DNA of 64,000 nucleotides from Chitinophaga agrisoli (lineage in GTDB: Bacteria; Bacteroidota; Bacteroidia; Chitinophagales; Chitinophagaceae), in NCBI RefSeq assembly GCF_008386695.1, contig NZ_VUOC01000001.1:594347-658346 (forward strand), in the 5' to 3' direction. Made by a program: the position numbers and the translations under genes. Shown piece after piece: positions 1 to 9,107 of the stretch (position 1 is its first letter; every line of letters starts with the position of its first letter). Below the pieces are notes generated by a model. It did no database searches. It saw only the letters and a program-made list of their open reading frames with translations, and was not told the origin of the DNA.

Positions 1-2
1 AG

Positions 3-764
3 TCCTACGAGCTGATAAATGGCGTTTATTTCCATCATCCATTGAATGTCTCCAATCCTGGCCCATCCAATCTCCTGACCACAGTAGAAGACCTGACCAA
101 ATGGGCATTGAATTTCGAGCACCCGGTGGTAGGAACGCCGGCCTTGATAAAAGCGTTTAATGAAGCATCCTACCTGGATAATGGCCGGAAAGTGGTGTTG
201 CGGATATCCGGAGAGCGAGATACCATCTTCCATGCGAAAGGGCAGAATCTAAGTAATTATAAAGGGGTAGATATGATCACACATGGGGGACATACGGCCG
301 CTTTCCGCACTTTTATGGGCCGTTTTCCCGGAGAACGTCTTGCCATCATTGCACTGAGTAATGATGAGAACAATGAAAGGCTGAATGCGAGATGGCAGAT
401 AGCTGACTTTTATATAAAAGATAAATTGAAAGAGGAAAAGCCGTCAGCTGCTGGTACAGGGCAATCAGTGGTTAAACCTGCTGTAGTGTATCCCAGTAAT
501 CTCCAGGACTTTGCCGGCGATTATTACAGCGATGAGCTCAGCACCAGGTACACGTTTGTGGTGCGGGGGAATACCCTTATCATGACTCATCTGAAGCTGG
601 AAGATATTGAGTTGAAGCGCGCGGGGGAGCATAAATTCTCAGGTTCTGGCCCGGAGACGTTTGCGTTTGATATAGAGTTTCTGCGGGATGAGAAACAGGG
701 GGTGAGCGGATTTACGATTTCGAATTTTGGGATAAAGGATTTGAAGTTTGTGAAACTGAAATAA
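3..764 (+). CDS. Serine hydrolase, beta-lactamase/class C family (5' end outside window)
   Basis: The reading frame is open from the first bases of the window, so this is the C-terminal 253 residues of a longer protein; the TTG at 42 is an internal leucine, not a start. The stretch GPSNLLTTVEDLTKW is the conserved region found late in the catalytic domain of beta-lactamase-related serine hydrolases, and THGGHTAAF carries the HxG motif that replaces the KTG box of class C enzymes. The SxxK nucleophile motif must lie upstream of the window. The last ~90 residues (from about YPSNLQDFAGDYYSDEL) form the small beta-rich C-terminal domain common in Bacteroidota members. Such proteins are usually secreted or periplasmic esterases or peptidases; the substrate cannot be told. 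Confidence 0.8.
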   Translation, partial: SYELINGVYFHHPLNVSNPGPSNLLTTVEDLTKWALNFEHPVVGTPALIKAFNEASYLDNGRKVVLRISGERDTIFHAKGQNLSNYKGVDMITHGGHTAAFRTFMGRFPGERLAIIALSNDENNERLNARWQIADFYIKDKLKEEKPSAAGTGQSVVKPAVVYPSNLQDFAGDYYSDELSTRYTFVVRGNTLIMTHLKLEDIELKRAGEHKFSGSGPETFAFDIEFLRDEKQGVSGFTISNFGIKDLKFVKLK

Positions 765-882
765 CCCGGGGGAATGTCCTTATTTGCTTTTTATAGGTAG
801 AGCTATATGATTTGTTTCCAGGCTTTGAATTAACTTTAGAGATGATGATATAACGAGGCATTGATACAGTTAAAAAGCAATC

Positions 883-1548
883 ATGAAACTCCTGCTCACT
901 TCCGCCGGCATCAGCAATACAAGCATTCACAATGCACTGGTTGACCTCCTGGGCAAACCAGTTGCCGGGGCAAGCGCCCTATTTATCCCTACCGCTATAT
1001 ACGCAATATCCGGCGGTGGCGATATTGCACGACGGGTGATCCGTGGATCTTTAGGGGATCCCTTCTGCGAACTAGGTTGGAAGTCATTAGGGCTGCTGGA
1101 ACTCACCGCACTACCCAGTATCAAACGGGAGCTTTGGGTTCCTATGCTCCAGGAAACGGATGCCTTGCTCGTCGGAGGCGGCGACTGCCAGTATCTCTGT
1201 TACTGGATGAAGCAATCCGGATTGGCAGACCTATTGCCGTCGCTATTGTATAAGATGGTTTACGTAGGCCTGAGCGCCGGGAGCATGATAATGACCCGAT
1301 ATGGAACGAGCTACCGCCACCATACGCTACCGCCCGACAGCGATAAATCGCTGGGACTAGTTGACTTTGCGCTGCATCCTCACCTGGATCATGAGTGGTT
1401 TCCGGACAATTCGCTGGCCAATATTGAAAAGCTGGCTGCAACGTTACCTATGCCATCTTATGCGATTGATGATCAGACTGCCATCAAAGTCGTGGATGGT
1501 TCCATCGAGGTTATTTCCGAAGGACATTGGAAGCTGTTAAGATCGTAA
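883..1548 (+). CDS. Peptidase E-like protein (S51 family, class I glutamine amidotransferase fold)
   Basis: A 221-residue cytoplasmic protein with the S51/dipeptidase E layout. The motif VGLSAGSM puts the likely nucleophile at Ser131, and LLVGGGDCQYL matches the glycine-rich segment before it. The family's best-known member cleaves Asp-X dipeptides; many relatives are of unknown specificity, so the precise activity is inferred. The ATG follows a spacer of about 120 bp after the previous gene, with no obvious Shine-Dalgarno sequence. The gene stands alone; its downstream neighbour points the other way. Confidence 0.75.
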   Translation: MKLLLTSAGISNTSIHNALVDLLGKPVAGASALFIPTAIYAISGGGDIARRVIRGSLGDPFCELGWKSLGLLELTALPSIKRELWVPMLQETDALLVGGGDCQYLCYWMKQSGLADLLPSLLYKMVYVGLSAGSMIMTRYGTSYRHHTLPPDSDKSLGLVDFALHPHLDHEWFPDNSLANIEKLAATLPMPSYAIDDQTAIKVVDGSIEVISEGHWKLLRS

Positions 1549-1570
1549 ATACAGACGGCACATTGCCAGT

Positions 1571-1948
1571 TCAGGAACCAACTTTAAAATGGGGATTGTA
1601 GATCAACCCAATAATATTGCCCCAGGGGTCTTTTACTTTAGCCACAATAATGCCGCCTCCCACTTCTTCAGGCTGCTCATATTCCAGGGCTCCCAATGTT
1701 AGGAACCTGTCGAATACTTCCCGGACATCATCAACACCCCAATAAGCCACTACACTTTCTGTCTTATCTCTTGATGGGTTCTCTTCGGGTTGCAGTCCCA
1801 ATTCATATCCCCCGATTTCAAATCCTACATAAAACGGTTCGTCAAAATAAGGTTGTGTTTCAAATACTTCGGCATACCATTCCTTTGCGCTGGTGATATC
1901 TCCAACCTGGTATATAGCCGTTCTGAGCCCTAAAACGGTAGTTTTCAT
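1571..1948 (-). CDS. VOC-family (glyoxalase/bleomycin-resistance fold) protein
   Basis: A 125-residue single VOC domain protein made of two babb half-modules. The start reads LRTAIYQVGDITSAKEWYAEVF, typical of the first half, and the end KVKDPWGNIIGLIYNP is the standard closing strand pair, with an asparagine before the final strand. Fold members bind a divalent metal and act on small molecules or sequester drugs; which applies here is not visible. The gene converges with the peptidase E-like gene and ends 22 bp from it. Confidence 0.75.
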   Translation of the reverse strand: MKTTVLGLRTAIYQVGDITSAKEWYAEVFETQPYFDEPFYVGFEIGGYELGLQPEENPSRDKTESVVAYWGVDDVREVFDRFLTLGALEYEQPEEVGGGIIVAKVKDPWGNIIGLIYNPHFKVGS

Positions 1949-2101
1949 CTTGTGGTCTTGTTTTTAAGTGAGTTCTTAACAAAGTTAAGCGGTTGGCGTA
2001 TACCCTCCCCGGAAAATGTTGCAGATGATCGCTATTCTTCATAATCAGATGCAACGTTTCAGCGGATAATGAGTCCTTAATGTGGATCCTCAACATATCG
2101 C

Positions 2102-3361
2102 ATGCATTTAACCATCCGCGCCCTTATCTTAGCCGGCCTTTTTAGCCTTTCGCTGACCTGCGGTCAGGCGCAGCAAAACAATGCCGTAGTGATCGGCACG
2201 ATGGATAGTATCCATTCCCGGATCTTAAAGGAACAACGAACAGTCTGGGTGCATGTACCGGCATCAGCCCAAGGTAACGGACCGGCTAAAAAGAAGTATC
2301 CGGTCATATACCTGCTGGACGGCGATAAGAACTTTACCGGGGTAGTGGGGATGGTAGATCTGCTAAGCTCCGTAAATGGGAATAATCTCTGGCCGGAAAT
2401 GATCGTTGTAGGGATACCGAACACAGATAGAACGCGGGACCTCACCCCAACACGGGTCACCAGTGGGCTCTGGATCGACAGCAGCACTGCACGAAGGTCC
2501 GGCGGCGGTGAAGCGTTTACGGCGTTTATAGAAAAGGAGCTAATACCGCATATCGATTCGTTATACCCCACCATTCCTTACCGGATGCTGATCGGACATT
2601 CCTTTGGCGGGTTGATAGTCATAAATACCCTCCTATATCATAAGGCCCTCTTCAATAGCTATGTGGCCATCGACCCCAGCATGTGGTGGGACCGGCAGCG
2701 GCTATTGCACGAAACAGGACAGGCCTTACATTCACATGCCTTTAGTGGCAAAACCCTTTATCTGGGTATGGCCCATACCCAGCCGCCCGGACTGGATACG
2801 GCCATGCTACAACGTGATACCACGGAAGGTACGTTGCACCCCCGTTCTATCCTCCAGCTTAGCCGGTACATTATGGACACGAGCCAAAACGGGCTGCAAG
2901 CGGACTTTAAATATTACGATGCAGAAACCCATGGCTCGGTCGCCCTGATGACTACGTACGACGCCCTGCATTTTATTTTCAAAGATTATCCGCTGCAATT
3001 TCAGGACAGTTATTTTACCGATCCTGCGTTTAAGCTGGCTCAATTCCTTACAGCACACTATCAAAAGATAACTACTAAATATGGATTCACCGCGGAGGAT
3101 GGCAGCGCACTATTACCGCCCGAAGACATGGTAAACAACCTGGGGTATTTTGTTATGGGAAAGAAGGAATTTGAAAAGGCGGAGGAGATGTTTGAATTAA
3201 ATATCAAGAATTACCCTTCCGGTTTCCAGGCATATAGTTATCTGGGGGATGTTTATGCAGCCAAAGGGGATAGGGAAAAGGCGATAGCTAGCTATAAAAA
3301 ATCGTTATCGCTTAAGGAAACCGAAAAGACGAAAAAGAAACTGGCAAAGCTGGAACGGTAG
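2102..3361 (+). CDS. Secreted esterase (Fes/esterase D type) with C-terminal TPR
   Basis: A 419-residue protein with a Sec signal peptide (about residues 1-23, ending TCGQAQ). The alpha/beta hydrolase domain has the nucleophile elbow GHSFGG with Ser167, the early strand motif YPVIYLLDGDKNF and a late ETHGSV segment whose His277 is the probable catalytic histidine; this is the layout of the putative-esterase family (PF00756), which includes siderophore esterases and feruloyl esterases. Residues ~345-419 form about two tetratricopeptide repeats (FEKAEEMFELNIKNYP, then AYSYLGDVYAAKGDREKAI). Esterase-TPR fusions recur in Bacteroidota. No iron-uptake gene adjoins, so the siderophore role is not supported by context. 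Confidence 0.8.
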   Translation: MHLTIRALILAGLFSLSLTCGQAQQNNAVVIGTMDSIHSRILKEQRTVWVHVPASAQGNGPAKKKYPVIYLLDGDKNFTGVVGMVDLLSSVNGNNLWPEMIVVGIPNTDRTRDLTPTRVTSGLWIDSSTARRSGGGEAFTAFIEKELIPHIDSLYPTIPYRMLIGHSFGGLIVINTLLYHKALFNSYVAIDPSMWWDRQRLLHETGQALHSHAFSGKTLYLGMAHTQPPGLDTAMLQRDTTEGTLHPRSILQLSRYIMDTSQNGLQADFKYYDAETHGSVALMTTYDALHFIFKDYPLQFQDSYFTDPAFKLAQFLTAHYQKITTKYGFTAEDGSALLPPEDMVNNLGYFVMGKKEFEKAEEMFELNIKNYPSGFQAYSYLGDVYAAKGDREKAIASYKKSLSLKETEKTKKKLAKLER

Positions 3362-3436
3362 AAAGAGGTAAATACCGGGCTTAGTACTGTCGCTTATGAT
3401 GAGTCCTGGGGCACAATCTTTGATCGGCATACCAAC

Positions 3437-4303
3437 ATGAGTAAGCAGACCTTTAACAGATCCATTAAAGTTGACGGTATCGATATCTTCTACCGTGAGG
3501 CTGGGGATAGGAAAAATCCATCCGTATTACTCCTGCCTGGTTTTCCAACCTCGTCCGTAATGTTTAAAAACCTGATGACAGCGTTATCAGACAGGCTGCA
3601 TCTGATTGCTCCGGATTTTCCCGGATTTGGGTTTAGCGCTTTTCCATCTAAAGATCAATTCGAATATTCATTCAGGAATATAGGGGCTTATATGAACAGG
3701 TTTACGGATGAGATAAACCTGCAAACATTTACCGTCTATCTTCACGACTATGGCGCCCCTGTTGGACTTCAACTATGTTTAAACCATCCTGAAAAGATCG
3801 AAGGAATAATTGTGCAAAACGGTAATGCATACGAAGAAGGTGTTCGTGGGATATGGGATGAAATGAGGGACTATTGGGAAAACCCTACTCCTGAAAAAAA
3901 GAAAAAGCTTTATGCATTTCTGAGCGAGGAAGGCGTGAAATGGCAGTATACTGCAGGATTGCCTGAAGAAATGTTATCAACAATAAGCCCTGAATTATGG
4001 ATGCTTGACTGGGAATCGATGAAAAGGCCTGGTAATATCGATATGCAATATGAGCTGAATTGTGACTATCAGAGTCATATGAAAATGTACCCTGCCTTTC
4101 AAGAGTATTTCCGTGTTCATCAGCCTCGTGCGCTTGTCATATGGGGAAAATATGATCCGTTTTTTAATGTGGAGGAGGCGGCATGTTACAAGAGGGATTT
4201 ACCTGATGCCCAGGTTCATATTGTTGATGGCAGCCATTGGGTGCTGGAGACAAACTTTGATGAGGTGCTGAAGCTTATAAGTGATTTTTTCGAGAAGGGG
4301 TGA
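3437..4303 (+). CDS. Alpha/beta hydrolase with Asp nucleophile (epoxide hydrolase/haloalkane dehalogenase type)
   Basis: A 288-residue cytoplasmic protein. LLLPGFPTSSVMFKNL carries the oxyanion-hole HGxP-like segment (here PGFP), VYLHDYGAP puts an aspartate (Asp104) where the nucleophile sits, and VDGSHWVLE near the end gives the catalytic His267; GKYDPFF is the probable third-acid loop. An Asp nucleophile separates the epoxide hydrolase/dehalogenase group from serine esterases. The substrate is unknown. The preceding esterase ends 75 bp upstream, in the same direction, so co-transcription is possible. Confidence 0.75.
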   Translation: MSKQTFNRSIKVDGIDIFYREAGDRKNPSVLLLPGFPTSSVMFKNLMTALSDRLHLIAPDFPGFGFSAFPSKDQFEYSFRNIGAYMNRFTDEINLQTFTVYLHDYGAPVGLQLCLNHPEKIEGIIVQNGNAYEEGVRGIWDEMRDYWENPTPEKKKKLYAFLSEEGVKWQYTAGLPEEMLSTISPELWMLDWESMKRPGNIDMQYELNCDYQSHMKMYPAFQEYFRVHQPRALVIWGKYDPFFNVEEAACYKRDLPDAQVHIVDGSHWVLETNFDEVLKLISDFFEKG

Positions 4304-4332
4304 TAATTTGAAATTCAGTTAAGTATAAAAAC

Positions 4333-5094
4333 TCACGTTCTATTTAACGGAATAATTCCCTTCTCTTCAAATAACCGCTTCAGATTGGTTGCATATCGAT
4401 GAGCAAAATTTTCTTTTTCAACTACAGGCATTTGGTTGTAAAAGTCAAAACGCCGTTCCCATAATGACAGATTTTCGTCTTCATGTCCTGGCCGTTCAAC
4501 AATAGTCAAGTAATGGACATAATGCCCGAATTCATGCAAAAGGGTTCTATATAACTGCGTATTTCGTACATTCTCCGGTTTTAGATCTGCCGTCCAAAAT
4601 CTGCCATTGTTAATGAAATTATGACCATCTTCTTTTAGCCGCTCCAACTCTTTTTGGCTTTCTACTGAAAGGGATGTCTCCCATTTCATTTTTCCCGGAT
4701 ATTCGATTGCCTCAAGGATGACAGCGGGATAATAATCATTTTCAAACTCAAAAGAATAAGCAAGTCGTCCCCATACCGGCGATAATATCTCTTCCTTCCT
4801 TTTAGGCTGGCGCAATACAATTAGTCTAAGGCTGCCATAATCTTCAGTAGGAATATGTGCTATTATCTGTTGTATATCTTCAACAGAACATGCATGCAAT
4901 GAACCTTCTCTTGTTTTTTCTGTTACAAAAATGAACTGGTAACCATTAATCTCCACCTCCTTCTTTTGATATGGACCAAGGGATTCGAGAGGGCTTAATC
5001 CATAGACCGTTTGAGGTATTCTTAGTTTATTTTGCTGGCCATGCTCTTGCTTCGCTGTTCCAATATTTCTGTTTCTTCTGGAAGGATTAAACAT
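4333..5094 (-). CDS. Uncharacterised HExxH putative zinc metallopeptidase
   Basis: I do not recognise a named family. The protein (about 253 residues from the start chosen here) is soluble, with a YLHACS-free hydrophilic N-terminal half and, in its last third, TLLHEFGHYVHYL, a clean HExxH zinc site. About 45 residues later KENFAHRYA could supply the third (glutamate) ligand, as in gluzincins. No signal peptide is seen. A longer reading from the ATG at 5133 exists, but that ATG lies inside the predicted terminator hairpin of tRNA-Asn (5120-5146), so the ATG at 5094 is preferred. Its neighbour on the other side (3437-4303) converges with it. Confidence 0.6.
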   Translation of the reverse strand: MFNPSRRNRNIGTAKQEHGQQNKLRIPQTVYGLSPLESLGPYQKKEVEINGYQFIFVTEKTREGSLHACSVEDIQQIIAHIPTEDYGSLRLIVLRQPKRKEEILSPVWGRLAYSFEFENDYYPAVILEAIEYPGKMKWETSLSVESQKELERLKEDGHNFINNGRFWTADLKPENVRNTQLYRTLLHEFGHYVHYLTIVERPGHEDENLSLWERRFDFYNQMPVVEKENFAHRYATNLKRLFEEKGIIPLNRT

Positions 5095-5119
5095 AGGGGC
5101 ATTATTTGTCCGTAAATAC

Positions 5120-5146
5120 AAAAAGGCCTGCATTTCTGCAAGCCTT
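5120..5146 (-). terminator. Rho-independent terminator of tRNA-Asn
   Basis: Read on the minus strand, AAGGC-TT-GCA, a GAAA loop and TGCA-GGCCTT form a GC-rich stem followed by TTTTT. It starts 12 nt after the tRNA 3' end. Confidence 0.7.
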
Positions 5147-5157
5147 CTCTTTCTTCG

Positions 5158-5231
5158 CTCCCCCTGCTGGACTTGAACCAGCGACCCTCTGATTAACAGT
5201 CAGATGCTCTAACCAACTGAGCTAAGGAGGA
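5158..5231 (-). tRNA. tRNA-Asn (anticodon GTT)
   Basis: A full cloverleaf can be folded by hand: acceptor TCCTCCT/AGGGGGA with one T-G pair, D-arm GCTC/GAGC, anticodon stem TCTGA/TCAGA around loop CTGTTAA (anticodon GTT, Asn), a 5-nt variable loop, T-arm GCTGG/CCAGC around TTCAAGT, and discriminator G. The 3' CCA is not encoded (the next bases are CGA), so it must be added after transcription. Confidence 0.96.
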
Positions 5232-5254
5232 GTGTCCCGTTTGAATTGGGATTG

Positions 5255-5283
5255 CAAAAATAGGCAATTTTTCATTTTTGCAA
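5255..5283 (-). promoter_or_regulatory. Bacteroidota-type promoter of tRNA-Asn
   Basis: On the minus strand TTG (5283-5281), 18 nt, then TATTTTTG (5262-5255) matches the TTG-N17-23-TAnnTTTG promoter of Bacteroidota housekeeping sigma. The predicted start lies about 15 nt before the tRNA. Confidence 0.75.
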
Positions 5284-5315
5284 AATCTCTTTTCACTTTT
5301 TTTCAAGAAACATTT

Positions 5316-6977
5316 CTAACGATCCTTCCCGGGCAGCGCCAACACAAGCCAGCGGCGGTCTACAGCCGATCCTCTTGTTTTATGATTTACGAAAGGAAGA
5401 TCCAGTTTACTGATGTGAAACTGCACAAATTCCTTCACCAGCTGACAATTATACCCCTGTTGCTGCAAAGTATCCGCCTGCTGCGGGGTAGTGAACAACA
5501 GCACCGGCCCCTCGGCTACTGCCTGGCGCAGGCCGGCACTATCATAGCGCTCTACGGGTACATTAAGATAAAATTCCAGGGCGTAGGAGTTCACCTTCCA
5601 ATAGCTTACCGGTACGCCGGGAAAATATTGGTTGGCATGGCGGGCTACCGTACTGCCACTCTGGTACCGCATCATATCCGGGTATAATACCAGGTTCAGG
5701 AACAGGGTAAGCACCAGGCTGGCCGCGCAGGTCCGGAAAAATACCAGGGCTACTGAGCCATTTCCCAGCCAGCGGGGCAGCAGCAGGAACATTAAAAGCC
5801 CCAGCAGCATGCAGAATAAGGCATAATAGTTCAGGATGGGCAGATACAGGAACCCAAGGACCAGGATACCCAGTGCCATGATCACCATAATGGTATATTG
5901 GGTGATCCGGAAGAACTTGAGCATTCCTTTTGCCTGAAGGGAAAGCACGAAATGTGCGGTTAATATGGCGAAAAACGGAAATACGATATTCAGGTAATGC
6001 GGCAGCTGGAACCGGGAAAGGGAAAATAGCGCAAAAGTGAGCAGGCCCCCGCAAATGCAGTAGTATTCCACTGCCTGCCGGCGTTTCCGGATAAATACCA
6101 CAATGGCGGCATACAGCAATATAGACCAGGGTAAAAAGGCCCAAAGCACCGTATGGAAGAAAAAGAAAGGATCTCCTTCCCCTTTAATAGGCCCGGTATT
6201 CATAAAACGGCCAAACTGGCTGTCCCAGAAAAAGAAACGGATACCAGATACCCCGGTACGCCCAAACACCAGTTTTTCCGGGTGCAGGTCAAATTGCTGG
6301 TACAGGGAGTATAATTCAGGCGTAATGAATAGCGCCGTAAATACCCCGGCCAGTAACCAGCGCCAGTGGAACAGCTGTTTCCATTGGCGGGTAAGCGTCA
6401 AATGGCCGGCTATAGCCCCGCCTATTGGTACCAGGGCAAACGGCCCCTTGGTCATAATAGCGCAGCCGGTGAACAGGGCCCCCAAGATGAGGTCATAATT
6501 AAACCCTGTGCGCTGACTGCGGTATAGATGGTACACCCCGGCAATGATCAGCCCTGTCAAATACGGCTCTGCACGTACATCATTGTTAGAGATCACAATA
6601 TGTTCAGCGGTTAAGAGGATACACACCGCCCAGCGGCCTACCTGCTCACCATACAGGCGGCGGCCAAACAGGTAGGTATACCCTGCGCCCATCAGGAGGA
6701 ACAGGATGGCCGGCAATTTATACGCGGCCGTAGTAAACCCAAAGATATTGTAGCTTATCGCCATCATCCAGAAGGGGAAATGGGGCTTATCCAGCCAGTC
6801 ATGCCCGTCTGCAAACATATTCCAGTAATCATGGTGCTGCACCATATACTTGGCAATACCGGCATACAGCGCCCCATCCGGCTCCAGGATGGTGATATTA
6901 AGCCCGGTAAAATTCATGAAGATGAGGAGCCCGATGATCAGCAGGCTTACCTGCCTTTCGTTGCTATTGGACATCAT
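5316..6977 (-). CDS. ArnT-like GT39/GT83-family membrane glycosyltransferase
   Basis: A roughly 553-residue integral membrane protein with about ten to twelve hydrophobic segments. After the first membrane segment comes EPDGALYAGIAKYM and then DWLDKPHFPFW, the first periplasmic loop of PMT/ArnT-type transferases, which carries the catalytic acidic residue and uses polyprenyl-phosphate-linked sugars as donor. The C-terminal ~100 residues (VSYWKVNSYALEFYLNVPVE) form a small soluble domain, as in ArnT. The likely job is adding a sugar to lipid A, a glycolipid or a protein at the outer face of the inner membrane. A TTG lies at 6983, but the ATG at 6977 (or 6974) is preferred. No lipid A modification genes adjoin. 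Confidence 0.82.
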   Translation of the reverse strand: MMSNSNERQVSLLIIGLLIFMNFTGLNITILEPDGALYAGIAKYMVQHHDYWNMFADGHDWLDKPHFPFWMMAISYNIFGFTTAAYKLPAILFLLMGAGYTYLFGRRLYGEQVGRWAVCILLTAEHIVISNNDVRAEPYLTGLIIAGVYHLYRSQRTGFNYDLILGALFTGCAIMTKGPFALVPIGGAIAGHLTLTRQWKQLFHWRWLLAGVFTALFITPELYSLYQQFDLHPEKLVFGRTGVSGIRFFFWDSQFGRFMNTGPIKGEGDPFFFFHTVLWAFLPWSILLYAAIVVFIRKRRQAVEYYCICGGLLTFALFSLSRFQLPHYLNIVFPFFAILTAHFVLSLQAKGMLKFFRITQYTIMVIMALGILVLGFLYLPILNYYALFCMLLGLLMFLLLPRWLGNGSVALVFFRTCAASLVLTLFLNLVLYPDMMRYQSGSTVARHANQYFPGVPVSYWKVNSYALEFYLNVPVERYDSAGLRQAVAEGPVLLFTTPQQADTLQQQGYNCQLVKEFVQFHISKLDLPFVNHKTRGSAVDRRWLVLALPGKDR

Positions 6978-7069
6978 GTGCAAAAAATACTGGCTATTGG
7001 ATATTCCTGGTATATGACAACCTAGTATTAACAGTAAAATAACTTAACGGCTATACGCTATCTGCTGAT

Positions 7070-7417
7070 TTACAGCCATCCAAACAGGCCGCTCTTTTCC
7101 AGGCCTATATATACGCCATCGGCACGCTCCTCTACCGGGTAGGTCTTCAAGTGATAACCTTCCCCGCTGCTGTTATATCCATTCTTTACGCTAAAACGGT
7201 AACGGTGTATCGGACATACGGCATTTCCATCATTATCAATAAACCCATCTGCCATAATACCGCTGGCATGCGGGCATTTATAAGCAAAAGCATATAATTG
7301 GGACTGATAGCGGGTGCAACAGATCATCTTACTGTTCACTTCTACCGTTATGATCTCATTTTCCGCCACTATCAGGTTCTCTGCGTCTATCTTGTACCAG
7401 TTGTATTGTTTAGCCAT
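7070..7417 (-). CDS. Rieske [2Fe-2S] ferredoxin-like protein
   Basis: A 115-residue single-domain protein with both Rieske cluster boxes: KCPHASG (Cys48, His50) and VCPIHRYRF (Cys68, His71), spaced C-x-H-x17-C-x2-H. There is no signal peptide or membrane anchor, so it is a soluble Rieske ferredoxin of the type that feeds electrons to oxygenases or reductases rather than a cytochrome bc1 subunit. No oxygenase is encoded nearby. It lies 28 bp downstream of hflX in the same direction and may share its transcript. Confidence 0.88.
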   Translation of the reverse strand: MAKQYNWYKIDAENLIVAENEIITVEVNSKMICCTRYQSQLYAFAYKCPHASGIMADGFIDNDGNAVCPIHRYRFSVKNGYNSSGEGYHLKTYPVEERADGVYIGLEKSGLFGWL

Positions 7418-7445
7418 AGGTTGTACGTGTAGGTCTATTCCGTGC

Positions 7446-8636
7446 TTAATAAAAGAATTCTGATTTATAGGGGTAGCGCTCCCGGTACAGGGTTACTACT
7501 TTCTCCATGATGGTTTTACGCAGCTCGTCGATATTACGCTTTTCCAGGGCAGATATGAAGATACAGTTGCCTTGTGTGCGCAGGTCCCAGGTTTCCTTGA
7601 GCTGGCGTAACATATCGTCCTTCACCTCCGGCGCCAGCCATTTGTCAAAGGTCTGTTCCTCATACAGGTCCATCTTGTTGAAGATCATGACGGTTGGTTT
7701 GTCAAAGGCTTTTAGCTCCTGCAGGGTGCGGTTCACTACTTCTACCTGGTCTTCGTATTTGGGATGGGAGATATCCACCACATGCAGCAGGATATCGCTT
7801 TCCCGAACCTCATCCAGGGTGGATTTGAAGCTTTCTACCAGGTGGTGGGGCAGTTTGCGGATAAACCCTACGGTATCGCTCAGCAGGAAAGGGGTCTGAT
7901 CAAACACTACCTTACGGGTGGTGGTATCCAGCGTGGCAAACAGCTTGTTCTCCGCAAATACCTCGCTTTTGGCAAGCAGGTTCATGATGGTGCTTTTGCC
8001 TACGTTGGTATAACCTACCAGCGCTACGCGGATGTATTCGCCGCGTTCCTTACGCTGGGTAAGGGCCTGTTTATCTATTTCTCCCAGGCGTTTGCGCAGC
8101 AGGGAGATCTTATCCTTTACGATACGACGGTCCGTTTCAATTTCCGTTTCACCAGGGCCCCTGGTACCAATACCGCCACCAAGGCGTTCCAGGTGCGTCC
8201 ACATACCGCGCAGGCGGGGCAGGATGTACTGGTACTGGGCCAGTTCTACCTGTACTTTGGCCTGTGCCGTACGGGCACGGCGGGCAAATATGTCCAGTAT
8301 CAGGTCGCTCCGGTCAATGACCTTTACCTTCAGTACTTTTTCAATATTGGAGATCTGAGAGCCGGTCAGCTCATCATCAAATATGACCAGGGATACGTCG
8401 CGGCCGCTGATGAATGTCCGTATTTCTTCCAGTTTGCCTTTGCCTATGAAGGTAGCCCGGTCCGGATGCGCCAGTTTTTGCGTATACCGCTTTACGGTAA
8501 TGGCGCCCGCCGTTTCCGCCAGGAAGGTCAGCTCGTCCAGGTACTCCTGTACCTGCCGTTCTGTTTGCTCCTGGGTGATCAATCCCACAATTACCGCTTT
8601 CTCCTCTTGTTCAACTACTTGTTTCTTGTCTAACAC
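7446..8636 (-). CDS. hflX: GTPase HflX, ribosome-associated
   Basis: A 396-residue protein with the two-domain HflX layout. The N-terminal HflX domain ends with the glycine-rich ERLGGGIGTRGPGE segment; the TRAFAC GTPase domain follows with G1 GYTNVGKST, G3 DTVGF and G4 NKMD. HflX binds the 50S subunit and splits stalled or hibernating ribosomes after stress. The start is a GTG at 8636: the frame has a stop two codons upstream and no early ATG. The C-terminus is short relative to the E. coli protein (426 residues). Confidence 0.95.
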   Translation of the reverse strand: MLDKKQVVEQEEKAVIVGLITQEQTERQVQEYLDELTFLAETAGAITVKRYTQKLAHPDRATFIGKGKLEEIRTFISGRDVSLVIFDDELTGSQISNIEKVLKVKVIDRSDLILDIFARRARTAQAKVQVELAQYQYILPRLRGMWTHLERLGGGIGTRGPGETEIETDRRIVKDKISLLRKRLGEIDKQALTQRKERGEYIRVALVGYTNVGKSTIMNLLAKSEVFAENKLFATLDTTTRKVVFDQTPFLLSDTVGFIRKLPHHLVESFKSTLDEVRESDILLHVVDISHPKYEDQVEVVNRTLQELKAFDKPTVMIFNKMDLYEEQTFDKWLAPEVKDDMLRQLKETWDLRTQGNCIFISALEKRNIDELRKTIMEKVVTLYRERYPYKSEFFY

Positions 8637-8655
8637 TACTTATTAAAATTTTGTG

Positions 8656-8663
8656 CAAAATTA
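8656..8663 (-). promoter_or_regulatory. Candidate -7 element for hflX
   Basis: TAATTTTG on the minus strand fits TAnnTTTG and sits 20 bp upstream of the GTG start, which would give a leader of only about 12 nt. No TTG at the matching distance was found. Confidence 0.35.
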
Positions 8664-9107
8664 GTGAATTATTACGCCATGGGCTTAATGTATCTCCACT
8701 GGCAACCCGCGCCAGGTAAAATCCGGCGCGCGGCGCTGTTAATGCTGGTATAAAATGCCGGCGAGTTTGGCCGGCCGGTCCTTATTGCCGCATCTATAAC
8801 CCTGCCATCCCAAAAGGGTCAAAGAGGCTTGATATAATGCCTGAAATCCCTTCCTCACATGCTCTCAATCCCCCAGTCCCCTTGTACCAGGAGCCCCGCC
8901 AGCGTAGCTATACCAGGGTCGAGGCTTTCCAGGCAAAACCACCTAATGCCAACACTTAATTACCCCTCCACATTCCCAAAACCCTGCCATTCCCCCTCAT
9001 ATCGAACAACCCCTCATGTGCATACCGCCCCACGGTCGAAGCACTATTTTCCCTACATTTAACCATTCAAAAAACGGGCACTCCCCCTTCAAAAAAAGGT
9101 TACAACA
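8664..9107. other. Intergenic region, 444 bp, no gene supported
   Basis: This divergent spacer between hflX and the S9 peptidase is rich in C-runs on the plus strand (many CCCC and CCAT tracts between 8860 and 9060). A 67-codon plus-strand reading (8859-9062) exists but is almost all Pro/Ser/Thr/His and is not credible as a protein. No hairpin terminator, tRNA or array was seen. The S9 peptidase ATG is preceded by AAAAAAAGG about 10 nt upstream. Confidence 0.5.

Noticed and set aside
7764-8633. 289-codon reading frame opposite hflX
   Set aside because: It is antisense to a clear GTPase gene; long shadows are usual in genes of this composition.
8859-9062. 67-codon gene in the hflX-peptidase spacer
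   Set aside because: Composition is Pro/Ser/Thr/His-rich with no structure or upstream signal.
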